From contig MKVE01000019.1 of the NCBI GenBank assembly GCA_001898785.1, positions 74,693 through 138,692 on the forward strand: a stretch of DNA of 64,000 bases. Direction: 5' to 3'. The first letter of the stretch is position 1. Each line of letters opens with the position of its first letter. The DNA comes from Chryseobacterium sp. 36-9 (GTDB taxonomy: Bacteria; Bacteroidota; Bacteroidia; Flavobacteriales; Weeksellaceae). Of the stretch, positions 18,946-25,957 are shown in pieces. The translations under genes were made by a program, and so were the position numbers. Below the pieces are notes generated by a model. That model was not told where the DNA came from, did not search any database, and was given only the letters and a program-made list of their open reading frames with translations.

Positions 18946-19668
18946 ATGAGTCAAAAGAAAGAAATGCTTTACGAAGGTAAGGCTAAACAGGTTTTTGCTA
19001 CAGACAAACCTGACGAAGTTGTTGTTCGTTACAAAGATGATGCAACAGCTTTTAACGCACAGAAACGTGGTCAGTTCGATAGAAAAGGCGAATTGAACAA
19101 TGCGATTTCTACACTGATATTCGGTTATCTTATCGAAAACGGAATCCCGACACACTTTATCGAAAAACTGGATGACAGGGAACAACTGGTGAAAAAAGTG
19201 GACATCATTCCACTAGAAATGGTTGTTCGTAACTATGCTGCGGGAAGTATGGCTCAGAGACTGGGTGTGGAAGAAGGTACTAAATCTCCGGTGACAATCT
19301 TCGATATCTGCTATAAAAAAGATGAACTGGGCGACCCGCTGATTAACGATTATCATGCGGTTTTTTTAGGCGCTGCAACGTTTGAAGAACTGAAGGAGAT
19401 GTACGCTTTGACAGGTAAAATCAACGAGCTTTTGATTGCTTTGTTTGATAAAATGAATGTGATTCTGGTCGATTTTAAAATCGAATTAGGAAAAACTTCT
19501 GACGGTAAGATTGTGTTGGCAGATGAGATTTCTCCGGACACTTGCAGACTTTGGGACAAGGATACGATGAAAAAGCTTGACAAAGACAGATTCCGTAGAG
19601 ATTTGGGCGAAATCACCGAAGCTTATGTCGAGATTTTTGACAGACTACAAAACGCTTTAGAAAAATAA
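18946..19668 (+). CDS. purC: Phosphoribosylaminoimidazole-succinocarboxamide synthase PurC, 240 aa
   Basis: Catalyses ATP-dependent joining of aspartate to CAIR in purine synthesis. Family motifs: [10 protein letters not shown] at the N terminus, [44 protein letters not shown] and [12 protein letters not shown] codons also exist in frame at 18895 and 18934, but the ATG at 18946 ([14 protein letters not shown]) gives the length and N terminus normal for the family. The purF gene begins 18 bases after its stop, so the two are one operon. Confidence 0.95.
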   Translation: MSQKKEMLYEGKAKQVFATDKPDEVVVRYKDDATAFNAQKRGQFDRKGELNNAISTLIFGYLIENGIPTHFIEKLDDREQLVKKVDIIPLEMVVRNYAAGSMAQRLGVEEGTKSPVTIFDICYKKDELGDPLINDYHAVFLGAATFEELKEMYALTGKINELLIALFDKMNVILVDFKIELGKTSDGKIVLADEISPDTCRLWDKDTMKKLDKDRFRRDLGEITEAYVEIFDRLQNALEK

Positions 19669-19686
19669 AATCCGAGAAAATTTATA

Positions 19687-21207
19687 ATGGATTTAGAATT
19701 TCAAAAATACAGCACATTACCAAAATATGCTTTCCAGAACCGTTATCAGGAGTTCGAAGAAACCAAAAATCTTTCCAGGGAAGAATTAGGAGCTTATCCT
19801 TTTGATAAGATGGAAGAGGAATGCGGTGTTTTCGGATTGCATTCTACAGAAAATCTGGACACATTTTCTTTGGCACAGTTCGGACTATTCGCATTGCAAC
19901 ATCGTGGACAGGAAGCTTGTGGAATTGCGGTCGGAAACAAAGGAAAAATATTTTCTGTAAAAGACGAAGGTCTGGTTCTTGACGTTTTCAAAACGATCGA
20001 GGAACCGGAACAATTCATGGGAAGTACTGTTATCGGACATACAAGATACACGACTGCAGGAGATAAAAAGAAATATAATTTTCAACCGTTTTTTGCCAAG
20101 AACGAATATGACCAGATCATACTATCTATTGCGCATAACGGAAATTTGACCAATGCAAAACAGCTTAGAAAAGAATTGGAAGATGAAGGTGTGGTTTTTC
20201 GTGCCACTTCTGATACCGAAGTTATCTTGAGATTGATTCAAAAGAATCTAGACCTTGGACTTCGTGGTGCCATTAAAGCAACGATGGAAAAAATCGAAGG
20301 CGCTTATTCTGTTGTTGGGATTACAAGAAATAAATTTTTCGCCTTCCGTGATTTCAATGGAATCAGGCCCTTGGTTTTGGGTGCGATTGACGAAAATACA
20401 TTTGTTGTAGCGTCAGAGACTTGTGCTTTGGATGGAGTAGGGGCGCAATATGTACGTGATATTTTGCCAGGCGAGATTGTTTATACCAGTGATAATGAGG
20501 ATGGACTGCAATCTTATCTCGTAAAGGACGATTGTGTCAACAAAATCTGCGCTTTTGAATATATCTATTTTGCAAGACCGGATTCTACTTTGGAAGGGAT
20601 TAATGTTCATGAAGTTCGTGAAAAATCGGGAATGAAAATTTGGGAGCAGGCACCTGTAGATGCAGATATCGTGATTGGTGTTCCGGATTCCGGAGTTCCT
20701 GCTGCGATTGGTTTTTCTAAAGCTTCGGGCATTCCTTTCAGGCCGGTTTTGATTAAGAACCGATACATTGGGCGTTCGTTCATTATTCCGTCTCAGGAGA
20801 TGAGGGAACATTTTGTCAACCTGAAACTCAACCCGATTATTTCCGAAATGAAGGACAAGAGAGTGGTGATTATCGACGATTCAATCGTCCGAGGAACCAC
20901 TTCTAAACGTTTGGTCAAGATTCTGAAAAATGCCGGTGTGAAGGAGATCCATTTTAGAAGTGTGTCGCCTCCGATTGTTGCACCTTGCTTTTTAGGAATT
21001 GATACGCCAACAAAAGATGACTTAATTTCTGCCAATATGACCAAAGACGAACTCAAAGATTATCTTGCTGTGGACAGCCTGGAGTTTTTGAGTGTCGATA
21101 ATTTGATTGATATTTTAGGGTCACCTAACCATTGTTTTGGATGCTTCACAGAGAAATATCCTGTGAAAAATCCGGATGAATTAGCGTTTGTAGACCAAGG
21201 CGATTAA
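19687..21207 (+). CDS. purF: Amidophosphoribosyltransferase PurF, 506 aa
   Basis: First committed enzyme of purine synthesis; it forms phosphoribosylamine from PRPP and glutamine. The glutaminase nucleophile is C46 in EEECGVFGLH, preceded by a 45-residue segment that would have to be removed to expose the cysteine as in other PurF proteins with propeptides. The phosphoribosyltransferase PRPP loop is RVVIIDDSIVRGTTSKR. Cysteines compatible with the iron-sulfur cluster of the Bacillus-type enzyme occur at CAFEYIYF, PPIVAPCFLG and NHCFGCF. It is the second gene of purC-purF; a strong terminator lies about 130 bases downstream. Confidence 0.95.
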   Translation: MDLEFQKYSTLPKYAFQNRYQEFEETKNLSREELGAYPFDKMEEECGVFGLHSTENLDTFSLAQFGLFALQHRGQEACGIAVGNKGKIFSVKDEGLVLDVFKTIEEPEQFMGSTVIGHTRYTTAGDKKKYNFQPFFAKNEYDQIILSIAHNGNLTNAKQLRKELEDEGVVFRATSDTEVILRLIQKNLDLGLRGAIKATMEKIEGAYSVVGITRNKFFAFRDFNGIRPLVLGAIDENTFVVASETCALDGVGAQYVRDILPGEIVYTSDNEDGLQSYLVKDDCVNKICAFEYIYFARPDSTLEGINVHEVREKSGMKIWEQAPVDADIVIGVPDSGVPAAIGFSKASGIPFRPVLIKNRYIGRSFIIPSQEMREHFVNLKLNPIISEMKDKRVVIIDDSIVRGTTSKRLVKILKNAGVKEIHFRSVSPPIVAPCFLGIDTPTKDDLISANMTKDELKDYLAVDSLEFLSVDNLIDILGSPNHCFGCFTEKYPVKNPDELAFVDQGD

Positions 21208-21340
21208 GAATTAGGCAACTTTAATCTGTTCTTTTGCTATTATGAACTTTCTAAGAATACCATACCGGACTGTCGCATGACTTGCTGATTGATCGTGTGA
21301 TAAAAATCAAGCTGATAAGAATCAACTAATTATGATAAAA

Positions 21341-21370
21341 CCGCCAAAAACATGTTTTTGGCGGTTTTTT
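21341..21370 (+). terminator. Terminator downstream of purF
   Basis: Perfect 10-bp stem CCGCCAAAAA / TTTTTGGCGG with loop CATG and a T6 tail. The 130 bases between the purF stop and this hairpin hold no ORF and could be a 3' untranslated region. Confidence 0.85.
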
Positions 21371-21398
21371 ATAATGTTATAGCCATAATAAAATAAAA

Positions 21399-21468
21399 AC
21401 CCCAACCGAAGTTGGGGTAAAAACTAATAACCATGAAAACTCAAATTAAACATGAGAATCGAAAATAA
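21399..21468 (+). other. CGAA-loop hairpin followed by an 11-residue open reading frame
   Basis: An 8-bp stem ACCCCAAC / GTTGGGGT with a CGAA loop (21399-21418) is followed 14 bases later by ATG and the codons for MKTQIKHENRK and a TAA (21433-21468). Nothing shows that it is expressed; the ndk promoter lies further downstream. The rest of 21208-21578 shows no other gene. Confidence 0.3.
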
Positions 21469-21544
21469 TGTTACAAATACTGTGCCAAAAAAAACGACTC
21501 TTTGAAAAAGAATTTCCGTTTGCAAACATAAGCAAAAATTATTG

Positions 21545-21552
21545 TAAGTTTG
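21545..21552 (+). promoter_or_regulatory. Promoter of ndk (TTTG at 21519-21522, -7 box TAAGTTTG)
   Basis: Exact TAnnTTTG -7 box 26 bases before the ndk ATG, with a TTTG -33 element 22 bases upstream of it. Confidence 0.65.
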
Positions 21553-21578
21553 CAACTCTTTAAAAAAAATAATAAGAA

Positions 21579-21998
21579 ATGTCAGGAAAAATCACTTTCA
21601 CCATGATTAAGCCAGATGCGGTTGCAGATGGACACATTGGTGCGATTCTTGGAAAAATCAGCGAAGCTGGTTTTAAAATTAAAGCATTGAAGCTAACTCA
21701 ATTGACTGTAGCTGATGCAAAAAAATTCTACGAAGTACACGCCGAAAGACCTTTCTATGGAGAATTGGTAGAATTTATGTCTTCCGGTCCTATCGTAGCA
21801 GCGGTTCTTGAAAAAGAAAATGCGGTAGAAGATTTCAGAACTGTAATTGGTTCTACAAATCCTGCTGAAGCAGCTGAAGGAACTATCAGAAAACTTTTCG
21901 CAAGAAGCATTGGCGAAAATGCTGTTCACGGTTCTGATTCTGATGAGAACGCTCTTATCGAAGCGCAATTCCACTTTTCAGGGAGAGAGATTTTCTAA
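21579..21998 (+). CDS. ndk: Nucleoside-diphosphate kinase, 139 aa
   Basis: Equilibrates nucleoside di- and triphosphates through a phosphohistidine intermediate. The catalytic H117 is in NAVHGSDS; other family blocks are [34 protein letters not shown] and [11 protein letters not shown]. Length matches the family. It has its own promoter and terminator and is thus a single transcription unit. Confidence 0.97.
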   Translation: MSGKITFTMIKPDAVADGHIGAILGKISEAGFKIKALKLTQLTVADAKKFYEVHAERPFYGELVEFMSSGPIVAAVLEKENAVEDFRTVIGSTNPAEAAEGTIRKLFARSIGENAVHGSDSDENALIEAQFHFSGREIF

Positions 21999-22020
21999 TT
22001 TCTTCTGAAATTAAATATAA

Positions 22021-22054
22021 AATAGGCTATCAAATCTGATAGCCTATTTTTTTG
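22021..22054 (+). terminator. Terminator after ndk
   Basis: Perfect 12-bp stem AATAGGCTATCA / TGATAGCCTATT with loop AATC and a T-run. Confidence 0.85.
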
Positions 22055-22065
22055 TGATATTATCA

Positions 22066-22165
22066 TTAGCCCCGATAGTAGCGGCATCCTTTTTTGCAAT
22101 GGAAAAGCCTTGGCAAAAAGATATAGCTCTTCGACAAGCTCAGAATAAACTACTAGCGGATTAAG
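22066..22165 (+). repeat. Hairpin repeat of the AGCGG/AAAAAAG family (copy B), interrupted by a TTCGACAAGCTCAG element
   Basis: Left arm AGCCCCGATAGTAGCGGCAT then CCTTTTTTGC; right arm GGCAAAAAGATATAGC ... TAGCGGATTAAGC. Compared with copy C the right arm is split by about 26 bases containing TTCGACAAGCTCAG, with TAGC on both sides. Confidence 0.6.
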
Positions 22166-22168
22166 CTC

Positions 22169-22819
22169 CTAAATTTTCAAAAGTTCAATGGTTTTCTCCG
22201 GATTGTCTGAAGAAAAAACGGCGTTTCCTGCAACCAGAACATCTGCGCCTGCTTCAAAAAGCCTGGATGCGTTGTCCAAATTAACACCGCCATCAATCTG
22301 AATCAATGCGGTAGAATTGTTACTCAATATCAAATCTTTGGTTTCACTGATCTTTTTGTATGTATTCTGGATGAATTTTTGTCCTCCAAATCCCGGGTTC
22401 ACACTCATCAATAAAACCAAATCGACATCCGCAATAATGTCCTCTAACATCAAAACAGGTGTTGCTGGATTGAGAACTACGCCTGCTTTTGCACCTTTGT
22501 CCTGGATCTGATGAATGGTTCTGTGAAGATGAGTACAGGCTTCAAAATGTACAGAAACCAGATCTGCACCATATTCTATGAACTCTTCAACATATTTTTC
22601 AGGTTCCACAATCATCAGGTGGACATCAATAAATTTTTTTGCGTGCTGCTGAACGGTTTTCATCACGGGAAATCCAAAAGAGATGTTCGGGACAAAACGT
22701 CCATCCATAACATCAACGTGAAACCAGTCTGCCTGGGAATGATTAAGCATCTCTATATCTCTCTGTAGATTTCCGAAATCTGCAGAAAGAAGCGAAGGTG
22801 CTATTAGTTTGTTTTTCAT
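22169..22819 (-). CDS. rpe: Ribulose-phosphate 3-epimerase, 216 aa
   Basis: Interconverts ribulose-5-phosphate and xylulose-5-phosphate in the pentose phosphate pathway. A TIM barrel with the family motifs IAPSLLSADFGNL, FHVDVMDGRFVPNISFG, DVHLMIVEPEKYV, LLMSVNPGFGGQKF and QIDGGVNLDN. The ATG at 22819 gives the normal start; a TTG further upstream would overlap the preceding gene. It is last in an operon with the M42 peptidase and the NTF2-like protein, with 10 bases between the stop of the latter and this start. Confidence 0.95.
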   Translation of the reverse strand: MKNKLIAPSLLSADFGNLQRDIEMLNHSQADWFHVDVMDGRFVPNISFGFPVMKTVQQHAKKFIDVHLMIVEPEKYVEEFIEYGADLVSVHFEACTHLHRTIHQIQDKGAKAGVVLNPATPVLMLEDIIADVDLVLLMSVNPGFGGQKFIQNTYKKISETKDLILSNNSTALIQIDGGVNLDNASRLFEAGADVLVAGNAVFSSDNPEKTIELLKI

Positions 22820-22829
22820 TTTTACGAAT

Positions 22830-23285
22830 TTATTTAAAATATTTTTTGCCAACTTCTTCTGAGCAATCGTTTCCGGTATCTAAAATCAATTTCCATTGAC
22901 CAACATTATTTTTCTTCCAGATACTGATGTAATGTGAATAGCTAATTTTAGTTTTCCCAGCTTCTTCAACCGTAATCTTTCCAATACCATAGGTGTATCC
23001 CAGATCCTCGGATTGTGACACTTCTGCTTTGAGAGGAACCCATTCCAAGCTTTTCAAACCAGCATAACTGTTCAGGATTTTAACTCTATCTGTTAATACA
23101 TCTTTATTGAATGGAAATGTAGTTGGATTATCCGCTAGATATTCATCAAAAGCTGCTTTAATTCCTTTTTCAATTGATAGTTTTGCTAATGTTTTATCGG
23201 TTTCTAAAAGTTCTTTTTCGCTTTGAGTTTGTGAAAATGCAATCAGAGAAGAAAAAATCGCGAATGTTATGAAAAACTTTTTCAT
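22830..23285 (-). CDS. Secreted NTF2-like (DUF4440/SnoaL-type) protein, 151 aa
   Basis: A cleavable signal peptide (MKKFFITFAIFSSLIAFSQ) is followed by a small alpha+beta domain beginning EKELLETDKTLAKLSIEKG and containing GYTYGIGKITV and ISIWKKNNVGQWKLILDTGND, the pattern of periplasmic NTF2/DUF4440 folds. No catalytic residues can be named. It starts one base after the stop of the M42 peptidase gene, so the two are translationally close, and rpe follows. Confidence 0.72.
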   Translation of the reverse strand: MKKFFITFAIFSSLIAFSQTQSEKELLETDKTLAKLSIEKGIKAAFDEYLADNPTTFPFNKDVLTDRVKILNSYAGLKSLEWVPLKAEVSQSEDLGYTYGIGKITVEEAGKTKISYSHYISIWKKNNVGQWKLILDTGNDCSEEVGKKYFK

Positions 23286-23286
23286 G

Positions 23287-24363
23287 TTAATGGTATTTTA
23301 GTTTCATAGCAGGCTCGATTTTCAGAAGACTTTCATAAATTAATTTGATGACATTATAGACATCTTCTTTCGAAACCATTTCCACAGTTGTATGCATGTA
23401 TCGCAAAGGTAAAGAAATCAAGGCACTTGGTACGCCTCCGTTTGAGTGGGCAAATGCATCGGTGTCTGTTCCTGTTGCCCTGCTTGCGGCTGCTCTTTGA
23501 AAAGGGATTTCTTTGGACTTTGCTGTGTCGATAATCAGTTCTCTAATGGTATGATGAACGCTCGGTGCAAAGAAAATCACAGGTCCGTTTCCACATTTTT
23601 GGTCACCTTCTTTTTTCTTTTCGATCATTGGTGTTGTTGTGTCATGTGTCACATCTGTCACGATGGCAATATTTGGTTTGATCGTGTCGGCAATCATATC
23701 CGCGCCATAAAGTCCGACTTCTTCCTGTACAGAATTGGTAATGTATAATCCAAAAGGCAGTTTGTTTTCGTTTTCTTTCAAAAGTCTCGCAACTTCAGCA
23801 ATCATAAACCCACCGATTCTATTATCAAGAGCGCGACAAACGAAATATCTGTCATTCAGTTCAAAAAATTCGTCGGGATAAGTTATCATACATCCAACAA
23901 AAATCCCTAATTCTTCAACTTCCTTTTTTGAAGTTGCACCGCAATCAATAAAGATATTGTCTATTTTAGGTGTTGGTTCGTTTTGATTGGCACTTCTTGT
24001 ATGGATTGCCGGCCAGCCGAAAACGCCTTTCACAATGCCTTTTTCGCCGTGGATGTTTACTACTTTGGAAGGTGCTATGGTTTGATCAGAGCCTCCGTTT
24101 CTTATCACATAGATTAATCCGTCATCTGTAATATAATTGACGTACCAACTGATTTCGTCGGCATGAGCTTCGATCACTACTTTGAATTCTGCTTCAGGAT
24201 TAATAATTCCATAGGCTGTACCATAATTGTCAACTTCAATTTTATCAACATAGGGCTTGATGTAATCCATCCATATTCTTTGTCCGTTATGTTCGTACCC
24301 TGTTGGCGAAGCGGTATTTAAATATTGTTCTAAAAACTTAATTGATTTCTTTTCAAACTTCAT
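23287..24363 (-). CDS. M42 family metallopeptidase, 358 aa
   Basis: A cytosolic dinuclear zinc aminopeptidase of the M42 (glutamyl aminopeptidase/cellulase M) group. Metal and catalytic motifs: VVIEAHADEISW, IFIDCGATSKKE, SVQEEVGLYGADM (catalytic and metal-binding glutamates), VTDVTHDTT and the C-terminal PLRYMHTTVEMVS histidine. These enzymes form large tetrahedral assemblies that trim peptides. First gene of the operon with the NTF2-like protein and rpe; its start lies 38 bases from the divergent DUF4294 gene. Confidence 0.9.
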   Translation of the reverse strand: MKFEKKSIKFLEQYLNTASPTGYEHNGQRIWMDYIKPYVDKIEVDNYGTAYGIINPEAEFKVVIEAHADEISWYVNYITDDGLIYVIRNGGSDQTIAPSKVVNIHGEKGIVKGVFGWPAIHTRSANQNEPTPKIDNIFIDCGATSKKEVEELGIFVGCMITYPDEFFELNDRYFVCRALDNRIGGFMIAEVARLLKENENKLPFGLYITNSVQEEVGLYGADMIADTIKPNIAIVTDVTHDTTTPMIEKKKEGDQKCGNGPVIFFAPSVHHTIRELIIDTAKSKEIPFQRAAASRATGTDTDAFAHSNGGVPSALISLPLRYMHTTVEMVSKEDVYNVIKLIYESLLKIEPAMKLKYH

Positions 24364-24383
24364 ATAAAGGAATGATTTTTGAT

Positions 24384-24393
24384 GTAAATTTAC
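24384..24393. promoter_or_regulatory. Palindromic -7-like box GTAAATTTAC between divergent genes
   Basis: The 10-bp palindrome reads TAAATTTA on both strands, one base from TAnnTTTG in either direction, and sits in the 38-base gap between the M42 and DUF4294 genes. Confidence 0.35.
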
Positions 24394-24401
24394 GCTGATT
24401 T

Positions 24402-25121
24402 ATGAAAGTAAAAGTAATGATTTTTGATAAATTGATTCCGATTCTTTTTCTGTTTATTGGAGTATGTTGTTTTTCACAACAAGATACGATTCAGGTAAAA
24501 TCTTTTGATGACATACCGAAAAGTAAATTACAGAAGGATGAATATGGAAATGAGTATTACTATGACGAAGTTCAAAAAGCAAAAATATATAAGATAAACG
24601 GAGAACAGGTGATTGTAATGGATGAGCTGACTTTGAGGGCTAACCCACATTTTAATAATCAACTAGACAGGAATTTTTATTTTTTTCTAAATAAGAAGTT
24701 GAATCGTGTTTACCCGCTATTTCTTGATGCGTTGGAACAGTATAGAGCTATTCAAAAAGAAAGCGCTAATATGAAAGGTGCAGAAAGAAGTAGATATATG
24801 AAACAGAGACAAACTGAATTAGCTGCAAGTTATGAGAAGCAGCTAAGAGCGCTAACGACAACAGAAGGTCAGGTTTTTGCGAAATTAATGAGTAGGGCAA
24901 CCGGCAAAACAGTTTATGAAATCATCAAAGAACTGAGAGGTGGCTGGAGTGCTTTCTGGTGGAATGTAAAAGGAAATATTGCTGATGTTAGCCTAAAAAC
25001 ACCTTACGATCCGCATAAATACAGAGATGATCTTTTTATTGAATCTTTGCTGCAATCTAATTGGAACTTAGGTTACCTACAACCTTATCCTGGCGCAAAC
25101 GAATATAAAGTTAATAAATAA
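24402..25121 (+). CDS. DUF4294-domain secreted protein, 239 aa
   Basis: An N-terminal hydrophobic segment (about residues 10-25, ending CCFSQ) looks like a signal peptide. The rest matches the DUF4294 family of Bacteroidota: NFYFFLNKKLNRVYPLFLDALEQYR, RYMKQRQTELAASYEKQLRAL and EIIKELRGGWSAFWWNVKGN are its conserved stretches. Function is not established. It has a strong terminator and no same-strand neighbour. A second ATG at 24417 (MIFDKL) is an alternative start. Confidence 0.82.
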   Translation: MKVKVMIFDKLIPILFLFIGVCCFSQQDTIQVKSFDDIPKSKLQKDEYGNEYYYDEVQKAKIYKINGEQVIVMDELTLRANPHFNNQLDRNFYFFLNKKLNRVYPLFLDALEQYRAIQKESANMKGAERSRYMKQRQTELAASYEKQLRALTTTEGQVFAKLMSRATGKTVYEIIKELRGGWSAFWWNVKGNIADVSLKTPYDPHKYRDDLFIESLLQSNWNLGYLQPYPGANEYKVNK

Positions 25122-25155
25122 AAGAGCATTAGAAATTTCTAATGCTCTTTTTCTA
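25121..25155. terminator. Bidirectional terminator between the DUF4294 and LolA-like genes
   Basis: Perfect 15-bp palindrome: AAAGAGCATTAGAAA and its reverse complement directly abut, flanked by T-rich sequence on the plus side. Confidence 0.8.
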
Positions 25156-25174
25156 TTTTTAATTAATCATTAAC

Positions 25175-25816
25175 TTATAATTCAGTAATCAAGTAATTTT
25201 GATATTTTGATTTGTCGAAGCTAAACAAATTGGCAGGTAAGTTTTGGTTTTCTTTATAATTATTAATTGTGATAATTGCAATATCATTATTCGTTGAAAC
25301 CTGTTCAAGCTTGATCAGCTTTTTTTGAGGTGTATTGACATATAGAGTAACAGTTTTCAGTCCATTGCTTTTAACTGGTGTCATTTTGATTACATCTACA
25401 GGAATTCCGCTAATTGTCTTTTTTCCGGAATAGGATACATTGTATTCGTTTTTGTATGAATCCAGATAACTTAAAGGTGAAAAATGAGCCTGATTATCGT
25501 TTGGCTTCGATATCGTTATTTCCTTATCTTCATCATTAATATTATAAACCTTATTTCCGTCAAAAATCTGTTCTACACCCATGATTTTCAACTTGTACTT
25601 ATTATTGTCAGAATAAAAAATCCCTGTTTGGTTTTGAGTCACTTTTGAAGCTCCTGTTCCATAAGAAAACTTAAAATAGGAATTTTTTTTGCTTTTATAA
25701 TTTTTTGTAATATCATCTAAAATAGTTTTTGACTTATTGTCAATAGATTGAGAATAGGCAATAAAACTACTTCCGATAAGGCTTAAAGTCAATAATGTCT
25801 TTAAATAATTTTTCAT
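25175..25816 (-). CDS. LolA-like outer-membrane lipoprotein carrier protein, 213 aa
   Basis: A periplasmic protein with a signal peptide (LLTLSLIGSSFIAYSQ). The mature part follows the LolA-like pattern: KTILDDITKNYKSKKNSYFKF, then a half-barrel of strands (TGIFYSDNNKYKLKIMGVEQ, IFDGNKVYNINDEDKEITI) and VTLYVNTPQKKLIKLEQVS near the C terminus. Proteins of this group carry lipoproteins or other lipids across the periplasm; whether it is the functional LolA or a paralogue cannot be told. Single gene with its own -7 box. Confidence 0.82.
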   Translation of the reverse strand: MKNYLKTLLTLSLIGSSFIAYSQSIDNKSKTILDDITKNYKSKKNSYFKFSYGTGASKVTQNQTGIFYSDNNKYKLKIMGVEQIFDGNKVYNINDEDKEITISKPNDNQAHFSPLSYLDSYKNEYNVSYSGKKTISGIPVDVIKMTPVKSNGLKTVTLYVNTPQKKLIKLEQVSTNNDIAIITINNYKENQNLPANLFSFDKSKYQNYLITEL

Positions 25817-25840
25817 TTACTAATCAGATTAAATTTTGAA

Positions 25841-25848
25841 CAAAGGTA
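25841..25848 (-). promoter_or_regulatory. -7 box TACCTTTG for the LolA-like gene
   Basis: Exact TAnnTTTG match on the minus strand, 24 bases before the start codon. Confidence 0.6.
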
Positions 25849-25905
25849 GTTTTTCAATATTGATGCCAATAATCCTTGGATATAAAATTTTGTTAACATT
25901 TATAA

Positions 25906-25933
25906 CAAAAAAAACCTTCTCATTTGAGAAGGT
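25906..25933 (-). terminator. Terminator after the M36 peptidase gene
   Basis: Stem ACCTTCTC / GAGAAGGT with a 4-base loop; read on the minus strand it is followed by a T-run (A8 on the plus strand). Confidence 0.75.
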
Positions 25934-25957
25934 CTTATTTTTATGTAATTGTATTTT

